Positions 27,974 through 36,790 are shown, numbered from the stretch's first letter. The stretch is DNA of 39,321 bases from Ornithinibacillus californiensis (GCF_001038485.1 NZ_LDUE01000037.1:1-39321); one strand, 5' to 3'. The notes: generated by a model not told the origin, from the letters alone. Numbers and translations: made by a program.

Positions 27974-28738
27974 CTAGCTTCGATTCAAAAACGCTGATAC
28001 GGCTTCCTTATGTTCTTCTGAATCCCAAAGTGACGCACAATAACGTACTTCTTTCTCCATTCTTTTCTTCAAGCCTATTACACCTATTTCCTCTAAATAA
28101 AGTTCCTTTAGTATTTTCATCTGTTTATAAGATTTGCTTGTATAAGCTTTTAATAGATTGTCCCTATCATCCCACTGACTATCTGTTACAACACGGTGGA
28201 CCCAGCCTTTTAACGCTAGATCATCCGCGTTATACACTGTCCCCTCCATAATCCATTGGTTAGCAAAGCTAGGAGCTACTCTCTTGGCTAATAACACACC
28301 TCCACCCCATCCAGGAATAATACCTAATTTCGTTTGCACAAATCCAAATTTAGTTCCATGTTTAGCAATACGAATATCGCATGCCGAAGCAAGTTCGCAG
28401 CCACCTCCTGTAGCACCTCCATTTAAAAGGGCAATGGTAGGTACAGGAAAAACTGCCAATTGATATAAAACTTCCATCATGATTAGTAGAATTTCTTCCG
28501 CCTCATTTGGAGAAAGTTCACCATGTAAATCATTTAAATCTCCACCCGAGCAAAACATTCGCTCCCCTGTACTAGTTACAATTAAAAATTTTAAAGGGTC
28601 CTTTTTTGCCAATTCGATACAATGTAAGAATTTAGTTGTCATTTCTTTTGAAATTGCATGACGTTTCTCAGCACGGTTTAATGTAATAATACCAAACTGC
28701 TGCTCCTTATTATATTGGTAATGAATTTGTTCGTCCAA
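27974..28738 (-). CDS. Enoyl-CoA hydratase/isomerase (crotonase) family protein
   Basis: A 254-residue crotonase-fold protein that should bind an acyl-CoA. Oxyanion-hole segments are CSGGDLNDL (63-71) and NGGATGGGCELASACDIRIA (106-125), and the GIIPGWGG turn is present. The first crotonase glutamate is kept (E115), but the position of the second is Gln (Q135) by alignment to the usual PE..LG.IPG motif, so a simple hydratase is doubtful; an isomerase, hydrolase or decarboxylase role is possible. Start is TTG with AAGGGGG 7 nt before. It lies between rpmF and gerR, which are nearer neighbours in B. subtilis. Confidence 0.85.
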   Translation of the reverse strand: MDEQIHYQYNKEQQFGIITLNRAEKRHAISKEMTTKFLHCIELAKKDPLKFLIVTSTGERMFCSGGDLNDLHGELSPNEAEEILLIMMEVLYQLAVFPVPTIALLNGGATGGGCELASACDIRIAKHGTKFGFVQTKLGIIPGWGGGVLLAKRVAPSFANQWIMEGTVYNADDLALKGWVHRVVTDSQWDDRDNLLKAYTSKSYKQMKILKELYLEEIGVIGLKKRMEKEVRYCASLWDSEEHKEAVSAFLNRS

Positions 28739-28776
28739 ATCAATTCCCCCTTACCTATATATATTTCTTTATGTAT

Positions 28777-28815
28777 AAAAAAACAGATCACATACGAGGA
28801 GTGATCTGTTTTTTT
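28777..28815. terminator. Bidirectional terminator after rpmF
   Basis: CAGATCAC, a 9-nt loop and GTGATCTG are flanked by seven A and seven T. The 8-bp stem plus A-T tracts works in both directions. It ends the ylbN-rpmF transcript 12 nt after rpmF, so the crotonase gene must have its own promoter. Confidence 0.92.
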
Positions 28816-28827
28816 GCTATTCTTGTA

Positions 28828-29001
28828 TTAGTTGCTAACAACTTCTTTTCCATTATAATGCCCACAAGATTTACATACATGGTGTGGCTTTGCTAATTCT
28901 CCACAATTTGAACATTCTACCATGCCAGGCACGTGTAATTTGAAATGAGTACGACGTTGTCTCTTAACTTTTTTAGAAGTTCTTTGTTTAGGTACTGCCA
29001 T
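28828..29001 (-). CDS. rpmF: 50S ribosomal protein L32
   Basis: A 57-residue protein starting [20 protein letters not shown], the standard L32 N-terminus. Four cysteines in two CxxC pairs (C30, C33, C43, C46) form a zinc ribbon, so this is the zinc-binding (C+) form. A strong AAGGAGGTG ribosome binding site precedes the ATG. It is cotranscribed with ylbN (49 nt upstream), the usual yceD-rpmF pair, and is followed by a strong terminator. Confidence 0.97.
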   Translation of the reverse strand: MAVPKQRTSKKVKRQRRTHFKLHVPGMVECSNCGELAKPHHVCKSCGHYNGKEVVSN

Positions 29002-29050
29002 GACTTACACCTCCTTCAAATACGAAAGCAAAAACAATCAATATAATCTC

Positions 29051-29575
29051 TTATTTTTCTTTCTCGATATCTTTGAATAATGACTCCAGTTTTTGAAAAC
29101 GTGGATCAATTTTCATTTCTTTTGGTTTTTCGGAAAGTACTTCCCAGTCATTGCCTTTCTGAATTACATTCATAGAATCCGCTTCATCAGAAAAAACTCG
29201 GAAAGGAACCTCCAATAAAATATTTTCCTTTATATACGGCATTAAGTCAAGCACTTCTCCATGAATTGGATGAATTTCTGCATCATCATCGCCACCGTAA
29301 TAAGGTGAGGAAGAAAAAATTTCCTCTGCTTCAATATGGAAAGAATACGGAACATCTACTAAAGTTCGAGCACAAGGTAAAGTCATTTCACCTGTAATTT
29401 TGAACTTAAAGAAGAATTGTTCACCTTGCATCGTACATAAACCTTGAACATCTACTGGATTAATCTTTCGAATGTCATTGTTCATGGTTTCCAACTCGGA
29501 AACATCCACTTTCCCAGAGAAATGGAAAGGCTTGTTAAAAGCATCTTTCTTTAATTGTGCTAATGTAAATTTCAT
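29051..29575 (-). CDS. ylbN: YlbN/YceD family (DUF177) protein
   Basis: A 174-residue protein of the YceD family, which is paired with rpmF in most bacteria; plant and E. coli relatives are linked to 23S rRNA levels, and the exact activity is not settled. The family core is present: VQGLCTMQGEQFFFKFKITG, then LPCARTLVDVPY, and the acidic segment GDDDAEIHPIHGEVLDLMPY, ending in a conserved DPRFQKLESLF. Ribosome binding site GAGGTGA. A consensus sigma-A promoter lies directly upstream. Confidence 0.93.
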   Translation of the reverse strand: MKFTLAQLKKDAFNKPFHFSGKVDVSELETMNNDIRKINPVDVQGLCTMQGEQFFFKFKITGEMTLPCARTLVDVPYSFHIEAEEIFSSSPYYGGDDDAEIHPIHGEVLDLMPYIKENILLEVPFRVFSDEADSMNVIQKGNDWEVLSEKPKEMKIDPRFQKLESLFKDIEKEK

Positions 29576-29602
29576 TTATTTCACCTCTAGGCAACAAGAG
29601 TA

Positions 29603-29631
29603 ATTTTAAAAGGAAAATGTACTTTTGTCAA
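29603..29631 (-). promoter_or_regulatory. Sigma-A promoter of ylbN-rpmF
   Basis: On the minus strand a perfect TTGACA (29631-29626), 17 nt, and TAAAAT (29608-29603). It begins 28 nt before the ylbN start and its -35 overlaps that of the opposing tmcAL promoter. Confidence 0.85.
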
Positions 29632-29653
29632 TATATTTTCTTTACACCATAAT
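29625..29653 (+). promoter_or_regulatory. Sigma-A promoter of tmcAL
   Basis: TTGTCA (29625-29630), 17 nt, and CATAAT (29648-29653) on the plus strand. A TATAAT further down (about 29692) has no proper -35. The -35 shares 6 bp with the ylbN promoter on the other strand. Confidence 0.7.
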
Positions 29654-29746
29654 AAATTTTATCTTATCTGTAGCATTCCCTGTCCCTTTTTTCTATAATC
29701 AACCATAATAGGAAAATATTAAACAGTAAAGTTCTGAGGTGTATTT

Positions 29747-30961
29747 ATGAATGCTTGTGGTTTGATTGTAGAATACAACCCTTTTCACAATGGTCATGCC
29801 TACCATATTAGTAAAGCAAAATCGAAAACAGCTGCCGACTGTATGATAGCTGTTATGAGTGGATCCTTTCTCCAAAGAGGAGAACCTGCAGTAATCGATA
29901 AATTCCATCGAGCAAGAGCTGCACTTCATTCAGGTATAGACATTGTAGTGGAGTTGCCTTATGTCTACGCTGTACAAAGTAGCCACCTATTTGCTAAAGG
30001 TTCTGTACTAACTTTACATGAACTTGGAGTTAATAGTATATGTTTTGGCAGTGAATCTGGTAATATTCAAGATTTCATCCATGGATATGAAAGATATATG
30101 AATAATAAAACCCTCTATCAGGATTCACTGAAACATTGGCTAAAAGCAGGAAAATCTTATCCGAATGCAGGTAAATTAGCTTATGAGGCAATTGGATTAA
30201 CGAATGGTGAAATGGATTTATCTAAACCGAATAACATACTTGGGTTTAGTTATGTAAAAACAATCCTAGACAATGAGTTGGCGATAGAACCGGTGACAAT
30301 TAAGCGAAAAAATAGTGATTATCATGATACGGAAATAACAGGTTCCATTGCAAGTGCGACGAGTATTCGAAAGCAACTCTTAGAACATAAAATGAACATA
30401 CAGGAATTGGACCACACGATGCCGAACGCAACTATCAACGAGCTACAAAACTATCAGGAGAGAGCAACTACTCTTCATCATTGGGAAAGTTATTTTCCAC
30501 TTTTACATTACCGCGTTTTGACTATGAAAATGGAAGATTTAGCATCCATTCACGGCGTTGAAGAAGGTCTGGAATATCGTATTAAAAAGACCGCCAAAGA
30601 TGCTACTTCCTTTTATAATTGGGTTGGTGCAATCAAAACGAAGCGCTATACATGGACTAGAATACAACGCGTATTTGTTAACTTATTAACAAATACAACC
30701 AAACAAGATATTGAAAGTCTAACATATTCTAAGTCTGTTCCTTATGTAAGGCTTCTAGGAATGACTGAAAAAGGACAAGAATATATTAACTCAAGAAAAA
30801 AAGAAATGGAAATCCCTATTTACTCAAAACTCTCGGGTAACTTACATCCGTTGCTTGAATTAGAGGAAAGAGCTACAGATGCTTATTATAGTATTTTGCC
30901 AACAGTGAATAGATATACACTTAAGAAACAAGAACTTAAAGGGCCTGTAAGAATCTCATAA
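29747..30961 (+). CDS. tmcAL: tRNA(Met) cytidine acetate ligase TmcAL
   Basis: Makes N4-acetylcytidine at the wobble position of elongator tRNA-Met, using acetate and ATP through acetyl-AMP. It has 404 residues. The nucleotidyl-transferase HxGH motif is at 14-17 (NPFHNGHAYH), followed by VMSGSFLQRGEPAVIDKFHRA, VELPYVYAVQSSHLFAKG and SATSIRKQL, all diagnostic of YlbM. GAGGTG precedes the ATG. It is divergent from ylbN and converges with ylbL. Confidence 0.95.
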   Translation: MNACGLIVEYNPFHNGHAYHISKAKSKTAADCMIAVMSGSFLQRGEPAVIDKFHRARAALHSGIDIVVELPYVYAVQSSHLFAKGSVLTLHELGVNSICFGSESGNIQDFIHGYERYMNNKTLYQDSLKHWLKAGKSYPNAGKLAYEAIGLTNGEMDLSKPNNILGFSYVKTILDNELAIEPVTIKRKNSDYHDTEITGSIASATSIRKQLLEHKMNIQELDHTMPNATINELQNYQERATTLHHWESYFPLLHYRVLTMKMEDLASIHGVEEGLEYRIKKTAKDATSFYNWVGAIKTKRYTWTRIQRVFVNLLTNTTKQDIESLTYSKSVPYVRLLGMTEKGQEYINSRKKEMEIPIYSKLSGNLHPLLELEERATDAYYSILPTVNRYTLKKQELKGPVRIS

Positions 30962-30965
30962 TTAT

Positions 30966-30996
30966 AAAAACGGGACACCCCAATAGGGATGTCCCG
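30966..30996 (-). terminator. Terminator after ylbL
   Basis: CGGGACA-CCC and GGG-TGTCCCG form a 7+3 bp stem with small internal mismatch, followed by TTTTTA on the minus strand. On the plus strand the T tract is missing, so it mainly serves ylbL, though it lies 10 nt after the tmcAL stop. Confidence 0.8.
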
Positions 30997-31014
30997 CTCA
31001 TGTTCTGATAAGCT

Positions 31015-32037
31015 TTATTTCAATTCTTCTTCCAAATATCTTACAGCATCCTCAAAAGTATCAACAGGGACAATCACCATGTCTGTTCCAATTTCTTCAG
31101 CCTTTTTCTTTGCAACCTCGTAATTGGAGTTTCCTCCTCTTCCACCTTCATATGGTGCGAAAAACACATCGATATTTTCTCGATCTGCAGCTACTACCTT
31201 CTTATCGATACCACCTATTCTACCGACATTACCTTCATAATCGATTTCTCCTGTTCCAGCAATTTGATACCCTTTCGTCAGGTCACCACTGGTAAGTTGA
31301 TCATAAATCTCTAGCGAGAACATTAATCCTGCACTAGGTCCACCAATATTACCACTAGAAAACGATAATGGAGGGTTTACTTCTACTTCACGATCTGTAA
31401 CAAGAGTGATACCAATCCCTATCCGCTGGGTTTCTTCATCAATAATTCCTAATGTAATCTGTTTGCTGATTTCCTCATTATTACGTATAAGCTTAATATC
31501 GACTGTGTCCCCATTCTTTTTCTGCTCTATATATGAAATTAAATCAGCTGATTCTTTAATTTCTTCCCCATCAATTCCAATGATTCTGTCACCCATTTCC
31601 AATATTTCATCTGCAGGTAATTCATGGGCAACACTTACCACATATACACCGTCATATTGAATTGTTATTTCTTTCTTAGCAGCCGTATAGGCAACTACAG
31701 TAGATGCTTCTTGGGAGCTCTCCATCATTTGTAATTGTAAATGAAAGTATTCATCATCAGATAATCCTTCAGGCCTAACATCTTTGATATCCATAATCTG
31801 ATGGTGTGGTAATAGCTTTGCTAATACATATTGAATCGGAGTAGCTTGACCACCCCTCACGGTAACAAGGTGAAAATCTCCTTTACTCTTGTCAGCATTT
31901 TCTACCTCGACAATCGGATTTAATGCATCTGCTCCACCAGGTTTTTGAATATAATAAGGTAAATCATATGTAGATAAAAAAAACGCAATTATTACCGCGG
32001 CAAACAGCGATATTACTTGTCCTTTTGAAAACTTCAT
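31015..32037 (-). CDS. ylbL: YlbL/SepM-family PDZ and Lon-like serine protease
   Basis: Membrane-anchored serine protease, 340 residues from the ATG at 32037. One N-terminal transmembrane segment (about 5-24), a PDZ domain (about 120-205) and a C-terminal Lon-type domain with Ser235 in GGPSAGLMFSLEI and Lys279 in IGGIDKK forming the Ser-Lys dyad. B. subtilis YlbL (341 aa) can degrade the division inhibitor YneA. An ATG at 32061 is in frame, but AAAGGGG lies 7 nt before the one chosen. Confidence 0.93.
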   Translation of the reverse strand: MKFSKGQVISLFAAVIIAFFLSTYDLPYYIQKPGGADALNPIVEVENADKSKGDFHLVTVRGGQATPIQYVLAKLLPHHQIMDIKDVRPEGLSDDEYFHLQLQMMESSQEASTVVAYTAAKKEITIQYDGVYVVSVAHELPADEILEMGDRIIGIDGEEIKESADLISYIEQKKNGDTVDIKLIRNNEEISKQITLGIIDEETQRIGIGITLVTDREVEVNPPLSFSSGNIGGPSAGLMFSLEIYDQLTSGDLTKGYQIAGTGEIDYEGNVGRIGGIDKKVVAADRENIDVFFAPYEGGRGGNSNYEVAKKKAEEIGTDMVIVPVDTFEDAVRYLEEELK

Positions 32038-32118
32038 TCGTAGACCCCTTTCAAACTCCATAGCAGGCCATTATGATACCTACATTATAAGATTATCTCT
32101 ATTGAGTAAAAGTGTATG

Positions 32119-32148
32119 GCATATTCGGGCATTGTATGTGCGTATATT
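32119..32148 (+). promoter_or_regulatory. Probable sigma-E promoter of ylbJ
   Basis: GCATATT (32119-32125) fits the sigma-E -35 (KMATATT) fully; CGTATATT (32141-32148), 15 nt further, fits CATACAnT at all but two positions. ylbJ is sigma-E dependent in B. subtilis. The leader would be about 120 nt. Confidence 0.45.
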
Positions 32149-32273
32149 GGTATAGATAATTAAAACTTGTCCGAATCAAAAGCGATGTATTATATCCTAA
32201 TAACAGACTAATTTTATTTTACTACTATCAAAAAAATAAGTACAGTCAAGCAACTAGGCTAGGAGGCAGTCAT

Positions 32274-33482
32274 TTGAAGCAAATACTAAAAACATTTATA
32301 TTCTCGTCTTTCACAATCTTCTTCGCATTTACGTTAATTAAATTTCCTAGTGACGCTTTGGAAGCAAGCATTCGTGGGCTTGATATGTGGTGGGAAGTCG
32401 TCTTCCCGTCACTATTGCCCTTCTTTATAACAGCAGAATTATTATTAAGTTTTGGTGTTGTTAGGTTTTTAGGAATTATGTTCGAGCCTATTATGCGTCC
32501 GTTATTTAACGTTCCAGGAGTTGGTAGTTTTGCTTGGATAATGGGAATGGTGAGTGGGTATCCAACTGGAGCAAAGATTTCAGTTAGATTAAAAGAACAA
32601 AAGCAAATTACACAAGTTGAAGCTGAACGATTGGTTGCTTTCACGAATTCCTCAAGTCCTTTGTTTATTTTTGGTGCCATTTCTGCTGGTTTTTTTCATG
32701 ATGTTAAATTAGGGGTTCTATTAGCAACAAGTCACTATGTAGGAAACGCGCTAACAGGTATCTGCATGCGGTTTTATGGACGAAATAGGGATAAGTACGT
32801 AAAAAAGGAAAATCGCAACATATCGCTTAAACGCGCATTTCTAGCGATGCATGAAACTAGAATGTCGGACAAGCGTCCAATTGGAGAAGTAATGGGAGAT
32901 GCTGTAATCAACTCCATTAAGACCCTAGTTATGGTTGGAGGATTTATCATCCTATTTTCAGTATTGAATAAAATGTTATTCTTAATAGGGATTACACCTC
33001 TGATTGCTATTTTATTCCAAGGTCTGCTCCAATTATTTTTCTTGCCTATTGAACTGGCACTTCCATTTATTTCTGGACTATTTGAAATAACGTTAGGTGC
33101 TAACATGATATCTAAAGAGAATGTTGATCCCTTTTTAGCTAGTGTGATCATTGTAAGCTTCATACTAGGCTTCAATGGTTTTTCTATTCAAGCACAAGTA
33201 GCAAGCATTATCTCTAAAAGCAACATACGTTTCTATCCATATTTCATTGCTAGAATATTGCACGGTTTCATTGCTAGTATTCTTGCTATATTACTTTATA
33301 AACCACTTTACTTGGACAAAATAGAAACGAACATGGAGGATATGCCCGTATTAAATCCAGCTTTGGACAATAAGTGGCTAAACATATTAGCCTTATTAGA
33401 ACAAATTGGACCAATCATTACTATTGGTGCCTTTGGAGTAGCTGCTATCATTCTATATCGCCGGGTGAATAATGAAAGATAA
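32274..33482 (+). CDS. ylbJ: Sporulation integral membrane protein YlbJ
   Basis: Polytopic membrane protein (402 residues, about 8-9 hydrophobic segments) of the SpoIIM/YlbJ type with nucleoside-transporter 'Gate' regions (FPSLLPFFITAELLLSFG and MGMVSGYPTGAKISV). B. subtilis YlbJ is a mother-cell protein needed for normal spore formation; its transported substrate is not known. Start TTG with AGGAGG 7 nt upstream. It is divergent from ylbL and converges with coaD, from which it is separated by a terminator. Confidence 0.93.
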   Translation: MKQILKTFIFSSFTIFFAFTLIKFPSDALEASIRGLDMWWEVVFPSLLPFFITAELLLSFGVVRFLGIMFEPIMRPLFNVPGVGSFAWIMGMVSGYPTGAKISVRLKEQKQITQVEAERLVAFTNSSSPLFIFGAISAGFFHDVKLGVLLATSHYVGNALTGICMRFYGRNRDKYVKKENRNISLKRAFLAMHETRMSDKRPIGEVMGDAVINSIKTLVMVGGFIILFSVLNKMLFLIGITPLIAILFQGLLQLFFLPIELALPFISGLFEITLGANMISKENVDPFLASVIIVSFILGFNGFSIQAQVASIISKSNIRFYPYFIARILHGFIASILAILLYKPLYLDKIETNMEDMPVLNPALDNKWLNILALLEQIGPIITIGAFGVAAIILYRRVNNER

Positions 33483-33485
33483 ACA

Positions 33486-33526
33486 AAAGCTGTCTTCTGG
33501 GATTAAAACCAGATAGACAGCCTTTT

Positions 33527-33529
<3 letters not shown>
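33486..33529. terminator. Terminator between ylbJ and coaD
   Basis: GCTGTCT-t-CTGG and CCAG-a-TAGACAGC around an 8-nt loop, flanked by AAAA and TTTTTT. It can end both converging transcripts. Confidence 0.9.
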
Positions 33530-34601
<1,072 letters not shown>

Positions 34602-34695
34602 ATTGTTCACCTCTGTTACTCACTCGTTACCATCCTACCATAAAGAAAAAGGATATAAAATAAAAAAATTCTTTTTCGAAAAAAATGATCGAGAT

Positions 34696-34724
34696 GTATA
34701 TAATTTTGGGCTTTGTACATAATA
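34696..34724 (+). promoter_or_regulatory. Sigma-G type promoter of the csfG RNA
   Basis: GTATA (34696-34700), 17 nt, and CATAATA (34718-34724). Both halves fit the sigma-G consensus (GnATR and CATnnTA) at every fixed position. It points into the csfG RNA. Confidence 0.75.
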
Positions 34725-34730
34725 GCTTAA

Positions 34731-34884
34731 TGGAACAGCTAATGCGTAGCTTGGTTGTTTCAAAACACGGAGAAGACTTACACTTCCCCATAAGTTCTCC
34801 TCCGGTTTCTCCTCTCCCTTTGCCTTTTTGTTTTCTAGCAAGGAAACAAAGGGACCTGCAGAATTTATTTCTGCAGGTTTTTTT
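34731..34884 (+). ncRNA. csfG: CsfG-like sporulation small RNA
   Basis: About 150 nt between rsmD (ylbH) and ylbG, the location of the sigma-F/sigma-G-dependent RNA CsfG of B. subtilis (location recalled, not searched). A consensus sigma-G promoter precedes it and an intrinsic terminator ends it. Predicted structure: a 5' hairpin (about 34732-34761), a central hairpin (34769-34800, about 10 bp with a 2-nt bulge) that presents CACTTCCCCA in its loop, then a single-stranded pyrimidine-rich stretch (34797-34818, CTCCTCCGGTTTCTCC) complementary in style to ribosome binding sites, a third stem (CCCTTTG with CAAAGGG), and the terminator. Open frames across it lack ribosome binding sites. The 5' end is inferred from promoter spacing. 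Confidence 0.75.
34855..34884 (+). terminator. Intrinsic terminator of csfG
   Basis: CCTGCAGAA-tttat-TTCTGCAGG, a perfect 9-bp stem, followed by seven T on the plus strand. No coding gene on the plus strand ends here, so it implies an RNA gene. Confidence 0.93.
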
Positions 34885-34930
34885 ATTATGTGTACAATCC
34901 ACGGCATTAAACACCAATAAATTATACAAA

Positions 34931-34958
34931 AAAACCTCTCGAGTTACCGAGAGGTTTT
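34931..34958. terminator. Terminator of ylbG
   Basis: AAAACCTCTCG-agttac-CGAGAGGTTTT with an A run on the left, so the minus strand carries a T tract. It overlaps the last bases of ylbG and can back up csfG termination from the other side. Confidence 0.88.
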
Positions 34959-35232
34959 ATATTCCCATTTTATAATCGTATTGTTTTGCCTTGTCTGGTT
35001 TTGCATTTTCATATTCTGTACGGATAAATGGTTTATAAGAACGATCCACTTTTGAAACAAACGGGTACTTCAATAATTTCTTTTCAATTTCTTCTAAATT
35101 AGACTGATCGACATACATAACTGCATACTTCAGCCTTTTTGATGTATAAAGGATGTTTCCTATACGTTTTAATTGTTTTATATTTTTGGTATGTTGATAC
35201 CAGACAATAATACCTTGTCTTTTCGTTCTCAT
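34957..35232 (-). CDS. ylbG: YlbG family protein (DUF2129)
   Basis: A 91-residue cytosolic protein starting MRTKRQGIIVWYQHTKNIKQ, with the family segment IGNILYTSKRLKYAVMYVDQ and FVSKVDRSYKPFIRTEYENA. The family is present across Bacillales but has no assigned function. GAGGA precedes the ATG. It lies 72 nt after ricF (ylbF), probably in the same transcript from ylbD or ylbF, and ends at a terminator. Confidence 0.9.
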   Translation of the reverse strand: MRTKRQGIIVWYQHTKNIKQLKRIGNILYTSKRLKYAVMYVDQSNLEEIEKKLLKYPFVSKVDRSYKPFIRTEYENAKPDKAKQYDYKMGI

Positions 35233-35304
35233 GAAAAATCCTCACAATTCCCATCGTTTTGAAATAGTTTACCAGACTAAGGACTGAATAGCAATGGTTT
35301 ACGG

Positions 35305-35745
35305 TTAAGAAGCTTTACATCCACAGCTTCCACCACTACCACATCCGCAACCACTATCGGACAATGCAGCTCCATCTTTTGGAACTTTAATCTGATCACT
35401 AACACTAAATGCAATATATTGACTAATCTCATCTAATAAACTTTGAAATTGTCTTTCAGCAATTTTATATGCTGCAACTTTATCATTTAAGTCCATGGCA
35501 CGTTTTCTTGTGCGGACGAGTTTCATAATCTCAGAGTAATCTGGATGATATCTACCAAACCTCTGTACATCCTCATATTGGTCTTTAACAGCATTAAAAT
35601 CTTTAATTAACTGTTGTGCTTCTATATCATTGTATAAAGCATTTCTCGCTACTTCATATGCTTCATAAACATCAGAATCCATAACCATCTTCCCTAGTAT
35701 TTCAGATCGATCTAATATATCGACATATTCTAAGGTAGCTATCAT
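35305..35745 (-). CDS. ricF: YlbF/RicF, Y-complex regulator with Fe-S cysteines
   Basis: Part of the RicA-RicF-RicT (YmcA-YlbF-YaaT) complex, which binds RNase Y to direct mRNA maturation and affects competence, biofilm and sporulation. It has 146 residues: a helical Com_YlbF domain (about 5-112) and a glycine- and cysteine-rich tail with C133, C135, C141 and C143 (GCGCGSGGSCGC). In B. subtilis the complex carries [4Fe-4S] clusters and tail cysteines are involved. GGAGGTGA ribosome binding site. Confidence 0.93.
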   Translation of the reverse strand: MIATLEYVDILDRSEILGKMVMDSDVYEAYEVARNALYNDIEAQQLIKDFNAVKDQYEDVQRFGRYHPDYSEIMKLVRTRKRAMDLNDKVAAYKIAERQFQSLLDEISQYIAFSVSDQIKVPKDGAALSDSGCGCGSGGSCGCKAS

Positions 35746-35799
35746 ATCAATTCACCTCCACCAATAGTTTATCATTTTTCCTTCAAAAATGAAAAACAA

Positions 35800-36033
35800 T
35801 TAATCTTTCATCATTTCAGCGAATTGCAAAAGCATACCAACCATCTGAACATTCTGATTTACCTTTTCTAGCTTTTGGGACAGCGTTTTTCCATAAAATC
35901 GTTTTGCTTCTTGCTCAATTTCTGAGATTCTAGAGGGATCTCTCGTCAAATATCGGTACCATATAGGGTTGTATCGTATGAAATTTTTTAAGTCTGGCCT
36001 CGACTCTAAAAAGTGGCTTAATTCCTTATTCAT
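35800..36033 (-). CDS. ylbE: YlbE-like family protein
   Basis: A 77-residue protein: FLESRPDLKNFIRYNPIWYRYLTRDP is typical of YlbE, followed by a helical region ending VQMVGMLLQFAEMMKD. No function is known. It follows ylbD by 8 nt with a weak GGGAT ribosome binding site, so it may be translated by coupling with ylbD. Confidence 0.85.
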   Translation of the reverse strand: MNKELSHFLESRPDLKNFIRYNPIWYRYLTRDPSRISEIEQEAKRFYGKTLSQKLEKVNQNVQMVGMLLQFAEMMKD

Positions 36034-36041
36034 AATTATCC

Positions 36042-36425
36042 CTAATCCCTAAACCAGTTAAAAGAATTTTCGTTTGAACGTGGTCCTTTTTTGGTTCCTT
36101 GGTACTGATCTAACAATTCTTGAATTGTTCCAATAGTGCCACTTAATTGGTGGACTTGCTTTTGAACTTTATCAATATCCATTTTCTCTGCATACTTTAA
36201 AAGTTGAGCAAATAATTCTGCTTTGTTATCGTCCTTACTTTCTTCATTAAGAGATTCCTCTTTATAATCTTCCCAAAAATCATCGTCCTCACCTAGTAGT
36301 ATCCATTTTTCATATAGCTCTTGCCACGTTCTTCCCGTCTTTCTTATTTCTTTTCGTAGTTTAGGATGTCTGTTAATAAATTCTCGAAACTCACTAACCT
36401 TTGGATGTAAATGTTCATTTGTCAT
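36042..36425 (-). CDS. ylbD: YlbD family spore coat protein
   Basis: About 127 residues, rich in charged residues. The N-terminus (PKVSEFREFINRHPKLRKEI) resembles that of YlbE, and the C-terminal half is helical with IGTIQELLDQYQG. The family is described as a coat protein in Bacillus; this is knowledge of the family, not visible from motifs. A GTG at 36434 is in frame, but GGGGTGAT fits the ATG at 36425. It has no close upstream gene; the 36.5-kb palindromic element lies before it, separating it from ylbC. Confidence 0.83.
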   Translation of the reverse strand: MTNEHLHPKVSEFREFINRHPKLRKEIRKTGRTWQELYEKWILLGEDDDFWEDYKEESLNEESKDDNKAELFAQLLKYAEKMDIDKVQKQVHQLSGTIGTIQELLDQYQGTKKGPRSNENSFNWFRD

Positions 36426-36554
36426 AACTATCACCCCATTATTTAACCCTTCTATTCTGTCATTATGAAGTTACGATATTTTATGCTAAACGTATCGTTC
36501 TGTGCATTCAGCCTATTTTAAACTGGGAGTTGTACTCTCTTCTAAAACACAATT

Positions 36555-36790
36555 AGGCTGGGACATAACTAAATCAAAGGAATGTAAATACGAACAATCA
36601 CCATATTAGCCCCTGAAATATACGGAGACTCCTGTGGGAAGATAGGCATCGGTGAGACCCCGCAAGAGCGATAGCTCTGAGGAGGCTCACCAGCCGCCCA
36701 CGGAAAGCGTAGTATATTTCAGGGGAGGGTTATGTGCACTTATAATAATGTTCGGTTTTACCTTTGATAGAATTACTTTTGTCCCAGCCT
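36555..36790. repeat. 236-bp palindromic repeat element (MITE-like)
   Basis: The whole element is one imperfect inverted repeat. Outer ends are AGGCTGGGACA (36555-36565 and reversed 36780-36790), followed on both sides by ATCAAAGG. Perfect 14-bp arms CCCCTGAAATATAC lie at 36610-36623 and 36712-36725. The core folds again: GGTGAG with CTCACC (36651-36656, 36686-36691) and AGAGC-gata-GCTCT (36665-36678). The core is G+C-richer than its surroundings, and its text (ACTCCTGTGGGA, GAGGAGGCTCACC, GGAAAGCG) recalls repeats dispersed in Bacillaceae genomes. The first 17 bases equal the end of the IS1182-like element at 38509. It fills the 367-bp ylbC-ylbD gap; no gene is seen there. Confidence 0.8.

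Noticed and set aside
34627-34975. Open frames of 90-100 codons on both strands between rsmD and ylbG
   Set aside because: No ribosome binding sites, low-complexity composition, and they run across the csfG promoter, hairpins and terminators.
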